From contig CACFNI010000001.1 in assembly GCA_902567765.1 (NCBI GenBank), positions 72,247 to 136,246 of the forward strand: a DNA stretch of 64,000 bases, written 5' to 3'. Below are positions 1 to 13,445 of this stretch, in pieces. This DNA is from an uncultured Pelagibacteraceae bacterium. Lineage in GTDB: Bacteria > Pseudomonadota > Alphaproteobacteria > Pelagibacterales > Pelagibacteraceae. A program made the position numbers and the translations under genes. The notes below the pieces were generated by a model, which was given only the letters and a program-made list of their open reading frames with translations, was not told the origin of the DNA and made no database searches. Each line of letters begins with the position of its first letter. Position 1 is the first letter of the stretch.

Positions 1-5593
<5,593 letters not shown>

Positions 5594-5603
5594 CTATAGT
5601 ATC

Positions 5604-5628
5604 TTGCTGATTAAATAAAAACCAGCAA
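5604..5628 (-). promoter_or_regulatory. small hairpin in the rplL-rpoB spacer
   Basis: The arms TTGCTG (5604-5609) and CAGCAA (5623-5628) can pair around a 13-nt AT-rich loop in the transcript. In many bacteria the rplL-rpoB gap holds an attenuator or RNase III processing site that lowers rpoBC expression relative to the ribosomal proteins. A similar role is inferred here only from position. The stem is only six base pairs. Confidence 0.35.
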
Positions 5629-5647
5629 TTAATTCTTTCTTTATTAT

Positions 5648-6016
5648 TTACTTAAGTTCTACTTTTGCGCCTGCTGCTTCTAATTTAGCTTTTATTTCTT
5701 CAGCTTCTTTTTTATTAACACCAGACTTAACTTCTTTAGGAGCGCCTTCTACTAAATCTTTAGCTTCTTTTAACCCAAGTGAAGTTACTGCTCTTATTTC
5801 TTTAATTACGTTTATTTTTTTATCACCGGCTGCTGCAAGCATAATTGTAAACTCGCTTTTTTCCTCTGCGGGAGCCGCTGCTGCTGCTGCTGGAGCTGCT
5901 GCTACAGCTGCTGCAGCTGTAACACCCCATTTTTCCTCAAGTTGTTTTGAAAGTTCAGCTGCTTCTACAACAGTTAAACTTGATAAATCTTCTATAATTT
6001 TATTTAGATCTGCCAT
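5648..6016 (-). CDS. rplL: 50S ribosomal protein L7/L12
   Basis: A 122-aa stalk protein. An N-terminal dimerisation helix (about residues 1-30) is followed by a very Ala/Pro-rich hinge (about 32-54), then the conserved C-terminal domain ([20 protein letters not shown] onward) that recruits translation factors. The length is typical. It follows rplJ, whose product anchors L7/L12 dimers to the ribosome. Confidence 0.98.
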   Translation of the reverse strand: MADLNKIIEDLSSLTVVEAAELSKQLEEKWGVTAAAAVAAAPAAAAAAPAEEKSEFTIMLAAAGDKKINVIKEIRAVTSLGLKEAKDLVEGAPKEVKSGVNKKEAEEIKAKLEAAGAKVELK

Positions 6017-6038
6017 ATTATTTTGTGTTTTGTAGGGT

Positions 6039-6548
6039 TTATTTTTTACTTTTTTCGAGCGCTAAAATAGCGATTTTTGAAGCAGGTGCAAGTAAAATAC
6101 TTGCGATTTTTTGTGCTGGAGACCTCAAAATTCCTACAATTTTCGCCCTTGCTTCATCAAGTGTTGGGAGAGTAGCTACATTTTTAACTCCATCTACGTC
6201 TAAAACATCAGTACCCATGATTCCACCCAAAATTTTTAGATTCTCATTTTCTCTAGAAAATTTAGTTAATATTTTAGCTGATGTGATTGCATCTTCTGAG
6301 AATGCTACAGCTGTTGGTCCACTAAATAAATTAGATAGTTCCTTGCACTTAGATTTTTCGAGAGCTAACTTTGTTATTCTATTTTTTGTTATTTTAAATA
6401 TTATACCATGCTCTCTCATTCTTTTTCTTAGCTCATCTAGCTGCTTAACTGTTAATCCTTGGTAATGTGTAACTAATACAGCTTCTGAATTTTCAAACTG
6501 ACTAGTCATTTCTTTAATATAAATTTGTTTTTGCTCTTTGTTCATCAT
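6039..6548 (-). CDS. rplJ: 50S ribosomal protein L10
   Basis: A 169-aa L10 that anchors L7/L12 dimers to 23S rRNA. The N-terminal segment ([20 protein letters not shown]) and the central [16 protein letters not shown] region are typical of the family. Two adjacent ATGs (6548 and 6545) are both possible starts. It begins 2 nt after the rplA stop and ends 22 nt before rplL, so it is in the same operon. L10 autoregulation of its leader is common elsewhere, but no leader structure can be shown here. Confidence 0.97.
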   Translation of the reverse strand: MMNKEQKQIYIKEMTSQFENSEAVLVTHYQGLTVKQLDELRKRMREHGIIFKITKNRITKLALEKSKCKELSNLFSGPTAVAFSEDAITSAKILTKFSRENENLKILGGIMGTDVLDVDGVKNVATLPTLDEARAKIVGILRSPAQKIASILLAPASKIAILALEKSKK

Positions 6549-6550
6549 AA

Positions 6551-7240
6551 CTAAATACTTTTTGGTAGTTTAAGTTTATATGATACACCCATTGTAGAAG
6601 TAATAAATATATTTTTTATTAAATCTCCTTTAACAGTGGTATTTGATTTTTCTTTCTCTAAAACTTCTAAAACCGCATTATAGTTTTTAATAAGTTTTTC
6701 ATCTTCAAAGCTTTTTTTGCCGATACTTAAACCTATATTTCCATCCTTATCATTTTTAATTTCAATTTGTCCTGATTTAGCATCTGTTACAGCTTTTTTT
6801 ATATTTTCTGTGACTGAACCCAATTTTGGATTTGGCATCAATCCTTTTGGACCTAAAATTTTTCCAAGCTTTGATAACTTAATCATCATTGATGGTGTAC
6901 ATATTAATTTATCAAAGTTTAATTCCCCATTTTTAATTTTTTCAATAAAATCATCACTACCAACAATGTCAGCTCCTGCGTCCTTGGCATCATTTGACTT
7001 TCCATCTTCACAAACAACTGCAACTTTAATTTTTTTTCCACTTCCAGCAGGCAAATTAACTATTGTCCTTAGATTAATTTCTGATTTTTTTTGTTTATGG
7101 TTAATTTGTAGGTTTAAATCTATAGATTCATCAAATTTTGTTGTGCAGTTTTTTCTAACTTCTGTTAAAATTTTTTCTATAGCTTTTGATTGTAACTTAG
7201 AAGTTTCAGTCGGGAGTTTTTTAAATCTTTTTGAAGTCAT
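6551..7240 (-). CDS. rplA: 50S ribosomal protein L1
   Basis: A 229-aa L1 of normal length. The CTPSMMIKLSKLGKILGPKG and LMPNPKLGSV segments are the family's rRNA-binding signature. L1 forms the mobile stalk at the ribosomal E site and often represses its own operon. The start overlaps the rplK stop by one base (TAATG), which suggests translational coupling. Confidence 0.98.
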   Translation of the reverse strand: MTSKRFKKLPTETSKLQSKAIEKILTEVRKNCTTKFDESIDLNLQINHKQKKSEINLRTIVNLPAGSGKKIKVAVVCEDGKSNDAKDAGADIVGSDDFIEKIKNGELNFDKLICTPSMMIKLSKLGKILGPKGLMPNPKLGSVTENIKKAVTDAKSGQIEIKNDKDGNIGLSIGKKSFEDEKLIKNYNAVLEVLEKEKSNTTVKGDLIKNIFITSTMGVSYKLKLPKSI

Positions 7241-7668
7241 TATTCTTTTACCTCTATACCCATTGATCTTGCTGATCCTGCAATAATTTTTACCGCTTCC
7301 TCTAAATCATGTGCGTTTAAATCTGGCATTTTCTTTTTTGCTATTTCCTCGGCTTGTTTTTTTGTTATTGAAGCAACAATTTGTCTTCCTGGCTCTTGTG
7401 ATCCACCCTTAAGTTTGGCTGCTTCTTTTATAAAGTGAGAAGCTGGTGGTGATTTTATAATAAAATCAAATTTTTTATCTTTATAAACAGTTATTATAAC
7501 AGGAACAGGTTTGCCCATAAAATCTTTTGTTTTTTCATTAAACGCTTTACAAAATTCCATGATATTGATTCCTCTTTGTCCAAGTGCAGGACCAACTGGA
7601 GGGGCAGGATTGGCTTGTCCTCCTTTAATTTGCAATTTTACGTATCCTGATATTTCTTTTTTAGCCAT
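7240..7668 (-). CDS. rplK: 50S ribosomal protein L11
   Basis: A 142-aa L11. The N-terminal Pro-rich helix region ([20 protein letters not shown]) binds antibiotics such as thiostrepton in other species. The C-terminal rRNA-binding domain ([20 protein letters not shown]) is intact. It overlaps nusG by one base upstream and rplA by one base downstream. Confidence 0.98.
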   Translation of the reverse strand: MAKKEISGYVKLQIKGGQANPAPPVGPALGQRGINIMEFCKAFNEKTKDFMGKPVPVIITVYKDKKFDFIIKSPPASHFIKEAAKLKGGSQEPGRQIVASITKKQAEEIAKKKMPDLNAHDLEEAVKIIAGSARSMGIEVKE

Positions 7669-8198
7669 TAGCTTACTTTCTCCACTTGATTATATTCCAA
7701 ATCTACAGGTGTTGGTCTACCAAAAATTGAAACAGAAACTTTTAATCTAGATTTTTCTTCATCTATTCCTTCAACCATTCCACTAAATGATGCAAACGGT
7801 CCATCTATAACTTGTACTTTTTCTCCAACGCTGTAGTCAATACCTGATTTTGGTTGAGCAACACCGTCTTTGATTTGGCCTAATATTTTTTCTATCTCTT
7901 TATCAGAAACTGGCACAGGAATTCCTTTTGAGCCTAAAAAACCACTTACTCTCTTAATATTTTTTATCATATGATAAATATTATTATCCATTTCACTTTT
8001 AATCAAAACATATCCTGGAAAATATTTCTTTTTTCTTTGTACCCTTTTTCCTCTTTTTACCTCTGTTACATCATGAGTTGGAACAATTATTTCTTCTATT
8101 TTATCAGATATTTTAGCCTTATCTGCTTCCTCTTTTATGAGACTAGCAACTTTATTTTCAAAACTTGAATGAGATTGCACTATGTACCAATTTTTCAT
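7668..8198 (-). CDS. nusG: transcription termination/antitermination factor NusG
   Basis: A 176-aa NusG. The NGN domain spans about residues 1-115 (starts [19 protein letters not shown], contains [10 protein letters not shown]), followed by a KOW domain ([20 protein letters not shown], about 125-150). It binds RNA polymerase and Rho or ribosomal S10 and couples transcription to translation. It lies between secE and rplK as in most bacteria, and overlaps both by a base. Confidence 0.97.
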   Translation of the reverse strand: MKNWYIVQSHSSFENKVASLIKEEADKAKISDKIEEIIVPTHDVTEVKRGKRVQRKKKYFPGYVLIKSEMDNNIYHMIKNIKRVSGFLGSKGIPVPVSDKEIEKILGQIKDGVAQPKSGIDYSVGEKVQVIDGPFASFSGMVEGIDEEKSRLKVSVSIFGRPTPVDLEYNQVEKVS

Positions 8199-8389
8199 TA
8201 GAAACTAACCTTTAATAATAATTCTAGAAAAAATTTTAAAACTTGATCTAAAAGTAGAAAAAACAAAGATGCAATAACCGCCATTACAACAACCATCAAT
8301 GTTCCTTGTAAAGTTTCTTTTCCTGTAGGCCAAGTTACCTTAAAAGCTTCTTGTTTTACCTCTTGTATAAATTTTAAAGGGTTTCTCAT
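8198..8389 (-). CDS. secE: preprotein translocase subunit SecE
   Basis: A 63-aa single-span SecE. A short amphipathic N-terminus (RNPLKFIQEVKQEAFKVTWP) carries the conserved KVTWP motif, followed by one membrane helix (about residues 30-55). It stabilises SecY in the Sec translocon. It is encoded immediately after tRNA-Trp and overlaps nusG by one base, the typical tuf-trnW-secE-nusG arrangement. Confidence 0.96.
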   Translation of the reverse strand: MRNPLKFIQEVKQEAFKVTWPTGKETLQGTLMVVVMAVIASLFFLLLDQVLKFFLELLLKVSF

Positions 8390-8407
8390 AATATTTTTTG
8401 CAACTTT

Positions 8408-8483
8408 TGGCAGGAGCGGAGGGACTCGAACCCTCAGCCTCCGGTTTTGGAGACCGGCGCTCTACCAATTGAGCTACACTCCT
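8408..8483 (-). tRNA. tRNA-Trp (CCA)
   Basis: A 76-nt cloverleaf on the minus strand with acceptor stem AGGAGTG, anticodon loop CTCCAAA (anticodon CCA), T-arm GGTTCGAGTCC and an encoded 3' CCA. It sits 4 nt after tuf and upstream of secE, so it is probably processed from the operon transcript. Confidence 0.97.
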
Positions 8484-8487
8484 AAGT

Positions 8488-9678
8488 TTATTTTATAATC
8501 TTAGTTACTACTCCAGCTCCTACTGTTCTACCACCTTCACGAATTGCAAAATTCAGTTTCTCGCTCATCGCAATTGGAGTAATTAGTTTAACAGTAAATT
8601 TGGCATCGTCTCCAGGCATAACCATTTCAGTGCCTGATGGAAGAGCTACTTCACCAGTCACATCTGTAGTTCTAAAATAGAACTGAGGTCTGTATTTTGT
8701 AAAAAATGGAGTGTGTCTTCCACCTTCCTCTTTTTTCAAAACATATGCTTGAGCTTCAAACTCTGTGTGTGGAGTAACTGATCCAGGTTTAGCTAAGACT
8801 TGACCTCTTTCAACGTCAGTTCTTTCTACACCTCTTAACAATGCTCCAATATTATCACCTGCTTCACCACTGTCTAAGAGTTTTCTAAACATTTCAACTC
8901 CAGTACAAACTGTTTTTTTTGTATCTCTAATTCCAATTATTTCAATTTCCTCACCAGTTTTTACTACGCCTTGTTCAACTCTACCAGTAACAACTGTACC
9001 TCTGCCAGATATAGAGAAAACGTCCTCAACCGGCATTAGGAAAGGTTTGTCTTTAGGTCTATCTGGTTGTGGAATATGTTCATCAACTGCTTTCATTAAT
9101 TCCATTATTGCATTCTTACCAGTTGCTTCATCTTTACCTTCAACAGCATTCAATGCAGATCCTTTTATAATTGGAGTTTTATCTCCTGGAAATTTATATG
9201 ATGTTAGAAGTTCTCTTATTTCCTCTTCTACAAGATCAATAAGCTCTTTATCTTGTACTTGATCAACTTTGTTTAAGAAAACTACAATTGCTGGTACACC
9301 AACTTGTCTTGCTAAAAGGATATGCTCTCTTGTTTGAGGCATTGGACCATCGGCTGCGTTAACAACTAAGATAGCTCCATCCATCTGAGCCGCTCCCGTT
9401 ATCATGTTTTTAACATAGTCAGCGTGACCTGGGCAATCAACATGCGCATAGTGTCTTTTTTCGGTTTCATATTCAACGTGTGCAGTTGAAATTGTGATAC
9501 CTCTCTCTTTTTCCTCTGGTGCTTTATCAATTTGATCATATGCAACAAATTTTGCGCCACCTGCTTCAGCTAAAACTTTTGTAATAGCTGCAGTTAAAGT
9601 AGTTTTACCATGGTCTACGTGTCCGATTGTACCTATGTTACAATGCGGTTTATTTCTTACAAATTTTTCTTTCGACAT
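8488..9678 (-). CDS. tuf: elongation factor Tu
   Basis: A 396-aa EF-Tu, the GTPase that brings aminoacyl-tRNA to the ribosome. P-loop GHVDHGKT is at residues 19-26. The DCPGH and NKVD nucleotide-binding motifs follow, and domains 2 and 3 are complete (ends [15 protein letters not shown]). It lies between tRNA-Gly and tRNA-Trp in an operon leading into secE-nusG. It is the only tuf in this window. Confidence 0.99.
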   Translation of the reverse strand: MSKEKFVRNKPHCNIGTIGHVDHGKTTLTAAITKVLAEAGGAKFVAYDQIDKAPEEKERGITISTAHVEYETEKRHYAHVDCPGHADYVKNMITGAAQMDGAILVVNAADGPMPQTREHILLARQVGVPAIVVFLNKVDQVQDKELIDLVEEEIRELLTSYKFPGDKTPIIKGSALNAVEGKDEATGKNAIMELMKAVDEHIPQPDRPKDKPFLMPVEDVFSISGRGTVVTGRVEQGVVKTGEEIEIIGIRDTKKTVCTGVEMFRKLLDSGEAGDNIGALLRGVERTDVERGQVLAKPGSVTPHTEFEAQAYVLKKEEGGRHTPFFTKYRPQFYFRTTDVTGEVALPSGTEMVMPGDDAKFTVKLITPIAMSEKLNFAIREGGRTVGAGVVTKIIK

Positions 9679-9713
9679 TACTTTTTATCCTCATCTATAT
9701 TTTATTTATATTC

Positions 9714-9787
9714 TGGAGCGGGTAAAGGGAATCGAACCCTTACATCCAGCTTGGAAGGCTAGCGTTCTACCATTGAACTACACCCGC
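9714..9787 (-). tRNA. tRNA-Gly (TCC)
   Basis: A 74-nt cloverleaf with acceptor GCGGGTG, anticodon loop CTTCCAA (anticodon TCC), T-arm GGTTCGATTCC and an encoded 3' CCA. It lies between tRNA-Tyr and tuf and is probably processed from their shared transcript. Confidence 0.97.
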
Positions 9788-9831
9788 AACACCCAAGAAT
9801 TTCACTCCATTGTTATCAAAAATTTACTGAA

Positions 9832-9917
9832 TGGTGGAGGGGGAAAGATTCGAACTTTCGAAGACCGAAGTCAACGGGTTTACAGCCCGCCCCATTTGAC
9901 CGCTCTGGAACCCCTCC
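9832..9917 (-). tRNA. tRNA-Tyr (GTA)
   Basis: An 86-nt class II tRNA with a long variable arm, acceptor GGAGGGG, anticodon loop CTGTAAA (anticodon GTA) and an encoded 3' CCA. It is the first gene of the leftward tRNA-Tyr/tRNA-Gly/tuf unit. The plus-strand frame across these tRNAs is not a gene. Confidence 0.96.
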
Positions 9918-9921
9918 TTTT

Positions 9922-9935
9922 GGGGAAGCGTCCCC
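9922..9935 (-). other. GC-rich mini-hairpin in the tRNA-Tyr leader
   Basis: GGGG (9922-9925) and CCCC (9932-9935) form a 4-bp stem a few nt upstream of the mature tRNA-Tyr 5' end. It stands out in an AT-rich spacer. It may be part of the precursor recognised by RNase P or block read-through. The function is inferred. Confidence 0.4.
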
Positions 9936-9965
9936 TAGTTCAATAAAGCTTCAAACAACAAGCGT

Positions 9966-9993
9966 TTTATATATTTTTATTATGCAATTGCAA
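9966..9993 (-). promoter_or_regulatory. promoter for tRNA-Tyr/tRNA-Gly/tuf operon
   Basis: On the minus strand a TTGCAA -35 (9988-9993), a 16-nt spacer and a TATAAA -10 (9966-9971) lie about 50 nt upstream of tRNA-Tyr. This fits a sigma-70 promoter for the leftward operon. The region is the divergent gap to rlmB. Confidence 0.55.
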
Positions 9994-10046
9994 TACGAGA
10001 TTTACTGGGAAAATATGAGAAAATACGTATAAAATTCATATTAATC

Positions 10047-10793
10047 ATGAATAAATCGCCTTTTTTTATAGTAGGTCAGCATGCTGTAATAGAAGCTCTT
10101 AGAAATCCAAAAAGAAAGGTTTTGAGAGTATTTTTGACAGAGGAAAGTAAAAAAAATATTCACAGAAAAAATCCAAAGAAAAATATCCTGGAAAATGTAA
10201 AAGTTTATTTTAAAACAAAAAAAGAATTAGACAAATATACAACTAAAGATCAAATATCTCACCAAGGTTATGTGGCAGAAATTGAAGAATTAGATCAGAT
10301 AAGATTAAAAGATTTTATTAAACAAAAAAAAAATTTAACTTTAGTCTGTCTTGATGAAGTAACTGATCCTAGAAATATTGGATCCTTAATAAGAAGCGCA
10401 GCTTCATTTAAGATAGATGGATTAATAGTAAAAGATAGACATTATCCAAAAACAAGCAAACTAATGTATAAATCAGCAAGCGGATGTATTGAGCATATGA
10501 ATATATTTCAAGTTTCAAATATAAATTCTACTTTAAAAAATTTAAGAGATAAAAATTTTTGGATTTACGGTTTTGATTCTTCTGCTAAAAAAAATTTTAC
10601 AGAGATAACTTGGGAGGGTAATAATATTCTTTTGTTTGGTTCAGAAGGATTTGGTATGAGGCATCATACTTCAAAATATGCTGATTTTTTCGTAAAAATA
10701 AATATTAATAAAAATATTGAAAGTTTAAATATATCGAATAGTGCTGCTATTGTATTTCATCATTTAAGCTGTTTAAAAAAAAATCTTGATTAG
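10047..10793 (+). CDS. rlmB: 23S rRNA (guanosine-2'-O)-methyltransferase, TrmH/RlmB family
   Basis: A 248-aa SPOUT methyltransferase. An N-terminal L30e-like substrate-binding domain (about residues 1-80) is followed by the trefoil-knot SAM domain with DEVTDPRNIGSLIRSAA, LLFGSEGFGMR and the C-terminal SLNISNSAAIVFHH. These motifs and the length match RlmB, which methylates G2251 in the E. coli 23S rRNA peptidyl-transferase loop. Another SpoU family target cannot be excluded. It is divergent from the tRNA-Tyr operon and 29 nt upstream of tRNA-Thr. Confidence 0.9.
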   Translation: MNKSPFFIVGQHAVIEALRNPKRKVLRVFLTEESKKNIHRKNPKKNILENVKVYFKTKKELDKYTTKDQISHQGYVAEIEELDQIRLKDFIKQKKNLTLVCLDEVTDPRNIGSLIRSAASFKIDGLIVKDRHYPKTSKLMYKSASGCIEHMNIFQVSNINSTLKNLRDKNFWIYGFDSSAKKNFTEITWEGNNILLFGSEGFGMRHHTSKYADFFVKININKNIESLNISNSAAIVFHHLSCLKKNLD

Positions 10794-10822
10794 TGAAGAA
10801 ATAATTTATACAAGTTGGGTAT

Positions 10823-10898
10823 GCCCTTGTAGCTCAGTTGGTAGAGCAATTGATTTGTAATCAATAGGTCCGCGGTTCGAATCCGTGCGGGGGCACCA
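10823..10898 (+). tRNA. tRNA-Thr (TGT)
   Basis: A 76-nt tRNA with acceptor GCCCTTG/CGGGGGC, anticodon stem-loop ATTGA-TTTGTAA-TCAAT (anticodon TGT), T-arm GGTTCGAATCC and an encoded CCA. It is intact and bounds a small island whose far end carries a degraded copy of this gene's 3' half (12369-12414). Confidence 0.97.
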
Positions 10899-10950
10899 TC
10901 ACTCAATAAAATCAACGTTAAATTTTTTCAAAAAGTTAAATTTCTATTCT

Positions 10951-10994
10951 GATTGTGCTTATAGTGTGCTTTGATTGTGTATAGATTGTGTAAC
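10951..10994 (+). repeat. four 11-bp tandem iterons beside tRNA-Thr
   Basis: Four consecutive 11-bp units: GATTGTGCTTA, TAGTGTGCTTT, GATTGTGTATA and GATTGTGTAAC. The shared core is (G/T)A(T/G)TGTG. One-helical-turn phasing next to a tRNA attachment site resembles the arm-type or directionality-factor sites of tyrosine-recombinase elements. Confidence 0.7.
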
Positions 10995-11008
10995 AATCAA
11001 GTAGTCGT

Positions 11009-11320
11009 TTAAAATACTCTAAAGATTAAAAATCCAATTAAAAATAATAACCCACCAAATGTAAGTCGTGTTAAAACAAATTTAATATAATTATTTTTAA
11101 TTTTGGTTTGTTTTTCATCTAAAAAATGCCTCACGAAACTTGCGCCTACAACTGCAATACATCCAATTATAAAAAGAATAAGAAATCCAAAAAATATTCC
11201 AGCTACTGCATCAAATTTTCCACCACCTTTATACCACGCAGTAAATGCAAATACCGCAAGAACACCTAAACCAATAAATGTTAAATTTCTCGTTTCTTTA
11301 TCTTTAAAAGGATTTTTCAT
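11009..11320 (-). CDS. small hypothetical membrane protein
   Basis: 103 aa, family not recognised. Three hydrophobic segments are visible at about residues 13-31, 39-64 and 81-102, separated by short charged loops (YKGGGKFD; RHFLDEKQTKIKNN). The start MKNPFKDKETRN is preferred because the hydrophobic core follows at once. It lies in the tRNA-Thr island, in the same orientation as the methyltransferase upstream and 15 nt after it, so the two may be co-transcribed. Confidence 0.75.
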   Translation of the reverse strand: MKNPFKDKETRNLTFIGLGVLAVFAFTAWYKGGGKFDAVAGIFFGFLILFIIGCIAVVGASFVRHFLDEKQTKIKNNYIKFVLTRLTFGGLLFLIGFLIFRVF

Positions 11321-11335
11321 AATTAAAGCACAAGA

Positions 11336-12190
11336 TTATTCAGAATGAGTTTTATGATGATAGTCCCAATAATTGTCTACGTATTTTTCAGTTATTTCAG
11401 AATTCTTTCTTCCAGTAAAAATACCTCTTGTTACCGGGCCAACTATTTCTCTAATATGTTGATCATATTTATTAAGATGAGATGTTTTAATACCAAAAAC
11501 TTTTTTTTTACGAAAAATTAATCTTAAAAAGAATTTAATTACATTTTTTATTTTTCTAAATTTAATTTTTTGTGAAAGAATAATAGTTTCTTCGATAATA
11601 ATACCCAAAGATTTTAAGCTGTCTTTTAATCCTTTCGCGTTAAAAAAAGTACAGCTTGTTTTATCGAATTCACTATCACTATCTATCGGACAGTATAAAA
11701 TTGCCCTTTTATTTTCATCTAAGTAAACCCCAGTTTCAATAATAATTGATCCTTCATTTTTTAGGACATCTTTTACAATTTTAAGTGAGTAAAATGGGTA
11801 TCGTAAATGATAAAGTGTCCCCACAAATATTACTATATCAAACTCTCCAAAATCACTTACTTTTAAATCATATATATTTTTTAAATACATCTTAACTTTA
11901 GATTTAAAATAAGGAATTAAAAATTCTGTTGCGCCTTTAGATAAATTATTATCAATTGCTATAATTTCAGATGCACCTCTTTTTTCCGCATAAAATGAAA
12001 ATAATCCGTCTCTACAACCAATATCTAAAACTCTTTTACCTCTAAAATCAATATTATCCAAAACAGATAAAATTTTTTTTTGTGTCGAGGTTTCTTTTTT
12101 AAAGCCATTTGTTGTAATTTCATCATTGATTTTTATGTGATGATACCATCTATATTTTTTTAATTCTTTTTGAATCTCATTATTTGTCAT
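11336..12190 (-). CDS. class I SAM-dependent methyltransferase
   Basis: A 284-aa protein with a Rossmann SAM-binding motif, VLDIGCRDGLFSFYAEKRGA, near residues 55-75, followed by an acidic strand end (IIAIDN). DIVIFVGTLYHLRYPFYSLK matches the post-motif region of the UbiE/DUF1698-like group. A basic tail region (FRKIKNVIKFFLRLIFRKKK) follows. The substrate is unknown. It is cargo of the tRNA-Thr island and may modify a surface sugar or small molecule. It does not resemble a DNA methylase: no NPPY-type motif is visible. Confidence 0.8.
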   Translation of the reverse strand: MTNNEIQKELKKYRWYHHIKINDEITTNGFKKETSTQKKILSVLDNIDFRGKRVLDIGCRDGLFSFYAEKRGASEIIAIDNNLSKGATEFLIPYFKSKVKMYLKNIYDLKVSDFGEFDIVIFVGTLYHLRYPFYSLKIVKDVLKNEGSIIIETGVYLDENKRAILYCPIDSDSEFDKTSCTFFNAKGLKDSLKSLGIIIEETIILSQKIKFRKIKNVIKFFLRLIFRKKKVFGIKTSHLNKYDQHIREIVGPVTRGIFTGRKNSEITEKYVDNYWDYHHKTHSE

Positions 12191-12313
12191 AAATAAATTA
12201 TATTTTTACTTAATATAACATCGGTATATTAATTTATAGGTATTTCAATTATTAATGAAAAATTCATAGTTTAGATATAATCATATAAAAAAAAAATATA
12301 TATTACAAATTAA

Positions 12314-12379
12314 ATGAACTCCAAATTTACAGAAGCTTTAAGTTTTTTCAAAAAAGCTAAATTAAATAATGATTTGTAA
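12314..12379 (+). other. 21-codon ORF ending in the tRNA-Thr fragment
   Basis: ATG at 12314 opens a 21-residue frame (MNSKFTEALSFFKKAKLNND, then Leu and stop) whose stop lies inside the decayed tRNA-Thr copy. The sequence has a TPR-like feel (EALSFFKKA). It may be a truncated gene left by element insertion or deletion, or chance in AT-rich DNA. Confidence 0.25.
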
Positions 12380-12414
12380 TCAATAGGTGCGTTTCTAATC
12401 CGTTCAAGGCACCA
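12369..12414 (+). repeat. decayed 3' half of tRNA-Thr (attachment-site scar)
   Basis: Position 12371 starts an exact 18-nt match (GATTTGTAATCAATAGGT) to the anticodon arm of tRNA-Thr at 10852. A degenerate T-arm/acceptor match follows (CTAATCCGT, then GGCACCAT). The anticodon loop is intact but the T-loop and acceptor have drifted, so this is a displaced tRNA end and not a functional gene. Confidence 0.8.
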
Positions 12415-13185
12415 TTAATTTGTTTCTCTTCTCAATTGTTCGACTTTAATTTTCTTTTGTAAACCTCTGTTTCTATCGTAAAGAAGATTAAATTTAATTT
12501 TTTTATTAATTTTAATTTTAATTTTTTTTGCATTTCTAAACTCAATATTATCTGCAACAGCGCTAATTGGTCTTTTGATTGGATTAAGATTTTGAATAGT
12601 AATTAAAGATTTATCGCTTATTATTTTTCCTTTCCACCTTCTTGGTCTAAACGCACTTATTGGAGCAATAGATAGTTTTTTTGAATTTAAACTTAATATT
12701 GGTCCATACACCGAAAGATTATAAGCAGTGCTTCCAGCTGGAGTAGAAACAAGAACACCATCAGATATTAAGTTTTTTATAATTTTTTTTTTACCAGTTT
12801 TGATAGTTATTGATGCAGCTTGTCTACTCTGTCTTAAAATAGAAACCTCATTAATAGCTATAGCTTTCTTGATTGATCCAGATTTATTTAAAACAGTCAT
12901 TTCTAAAGGTGATATAGAAATTTTATTAGCTTTATGTAAATTTTTATTAATTTTTTTTAAGTAAAACTTATTCATTAGAAATCCATAATTTCCTGAATTA
13001 ATCCCGTAAAAATTTTTTTTTAAATTATGCATTTTTTTTAAGGTTTGGAGCATAAAACCATCCCCGCCAATTACGATTATAAGATTTGATTTTTTAATAG
13101 GATAGTGTTTAATTTTTTTTTCAATTAATTTTTTAATATTTTTAGACGAGAAGTTCTTATCAAAAACAATCGATGCTTTAATCAT
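12415..13185 (-). CDS. nadK: NAD kinase
   Basis: A 257-aa NAD kinase, which makes NADP+ from NAD+ and ATP. GGDGF at residues 40-44 is the conserved active-site motif, and LISDGVLVSTPAGSTAYNLS follows near residue 145. I choose ATG at 13185 (MIKASIVFDKNF). A longer reading from 13224 would translate 13 codons of tRNA-Leu sequence and is artefactual. The start lies only 3 nt after the 3' end of tRNA-Leu, with no Shine-Dalgarno, so the mRNA 5' end is probably made by tRNA 3' processing. The stop abuts the tRNA-Thr scar. Confidence 0.93.
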   Translation of the reverse strand: MIKASIVFDKNFSSKNIKKLIEKKIKHYPIKKSNLIIVIGGDGFMLQTLKKMHNLKKNFYGINSGNYGFLMNKFYLKKINKNLHKANKISISPLEMTVLNKSGSIKKAIAINEVSILRQSRQAASITIKTGKKKIIKNLISDGVLVSTPAGSTAYNLSVYGPILSLNSKKLSIAPISAFRPRRWKGKIISDKSLITIQNLNPIKRPISAVADNIEFRNAKKIKIKINKKIKFNLLYDRNRGLQKKIKVEQLRRETN

Positions 13186-13188
13186 TAG

Positions 13189-13274
13189 TGGTGCCCTCGG
13201 CCAGACTCGAACTGGCACTCCCAAAAGGGCAAGGATTTTAAGTCCTTTGTGTCTACCAATTTCACCACGAGGGC
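13189..13274 (-). tRNA. tRNA-Leu (TAA)
   Basis: An 86-nt class II tRNA on the minus strand with acceptor GCCCTCG/CGAGGGC, anticodon stem-loop AAGGA-CTTAAAA-TCCTT (anticodon TAA), T-arm GGTTCGAGTCTGG-like and an encoded CCA. It is the only complete copy. Its 5' half (13237-13274) and promoter are repeated at 15891 and 18413, so under an integration model its 5' half and promoter were supplied by the inserted cassette. Confidence 0.96.
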
Positions 13275-13335
13275 ATTAATGAATTTCATGAGTGTTTATG
13301 CTAATATTTATAATTGAACAAGATGAATAAGTAAA
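13237..13335 (-). repeat. 99-bp attachment repeat, copy A (tRNA-Leu 5' half plus promoter)
   Basis: Runs from the anticodon loop (TTTAAG) through the tRNA 5' end and about 61 bp of upstream DNA. By eye it matches copy B (15891-15989) at 97 of 99 positions and copy C (18413-18511) at 95 of 99. Repetition starts exactly inside the anticodon loop, a known crossover place for tRNA-targeting tyrosine recombinases. Confidence 0.85.
13293..13321 (-). promoter_or_regulatory. tRNA-Leu promoter, active copy
   Basis: On the minus strand TTGTTC (-35, 13316-13321), 17 nt, then TAAACA (-10, 13293-13298), placing the start about 10-12 nt before the tRNA. The same elements with the same spacing are intact in copies B and C. 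The -10 is a weak match to consensus. Confidence 0.45.
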
Positions 13336-13357
13336 ATTTTTTAATTTTATCTCTGTG

Positions 13358-13379
13358 GCTACTAGTTTGCTACTAGTTA
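13358..13379 (+). repeat. 11-bp doublet, left end of cassette 1
   Basis: Two adjacent 11-bp units, GCTACTAGTTT and GCTACTAGTTA, 121 bp from the core start. The equivalent doublets in the other three ends share the CTAGT core and the 11-bp phase. Confidence 0.75.
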
Positions 13380-13445
13380 TCCTATAAAGTCCTGGATTGA
13401 CTAAAAATATCTTGAATTTTTAAAGTTTTATTTGGGAGTATCTTT

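Larger units (their letters stand above)
10899..12414. mobile_element. tRNA-Thr-anchored two-gene island (putative)
   Basis: About 1.5 kb lies between the intact tRNA-Thr and a decayed copy of its 3' half, the classic footprint of integration into a tRNA 3' end. Four 11-bp tandem iterons sit just inside the tRNA side. The cargo is a small membrane protein and a SAM methyltransferase, both leftward. No integrase is present. It is read as a remnant or non-autonomous element. The element identity is inference; the duplicated tRNA half is directly visible. Confidence 0.65.

Noticed and set aside
6025..7286. Plus-strand frames of 146 and 189 aa
   Set aside because: Shadows of rplL, rplJ and rplA on the opposite strand.
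9635..9946. 103-aa plus-strand frame across tRNA-Gly and tRNA-Tyr
   Set aside because: It is the complement of two tRNA genes and the tuf start, and its codons are tRNA sequence.
12369..12414. Second functional tRNA-Thr
   Set aside because: The 5' half is missing and the T-arm is degraded.
13186..13224. N-terminal extension of nadK (GVPVRVWPRAPLM)
   Set aside because: These codons are the 3' part of tRNA-Leu. NAD kinase homology begins at MIKAS.
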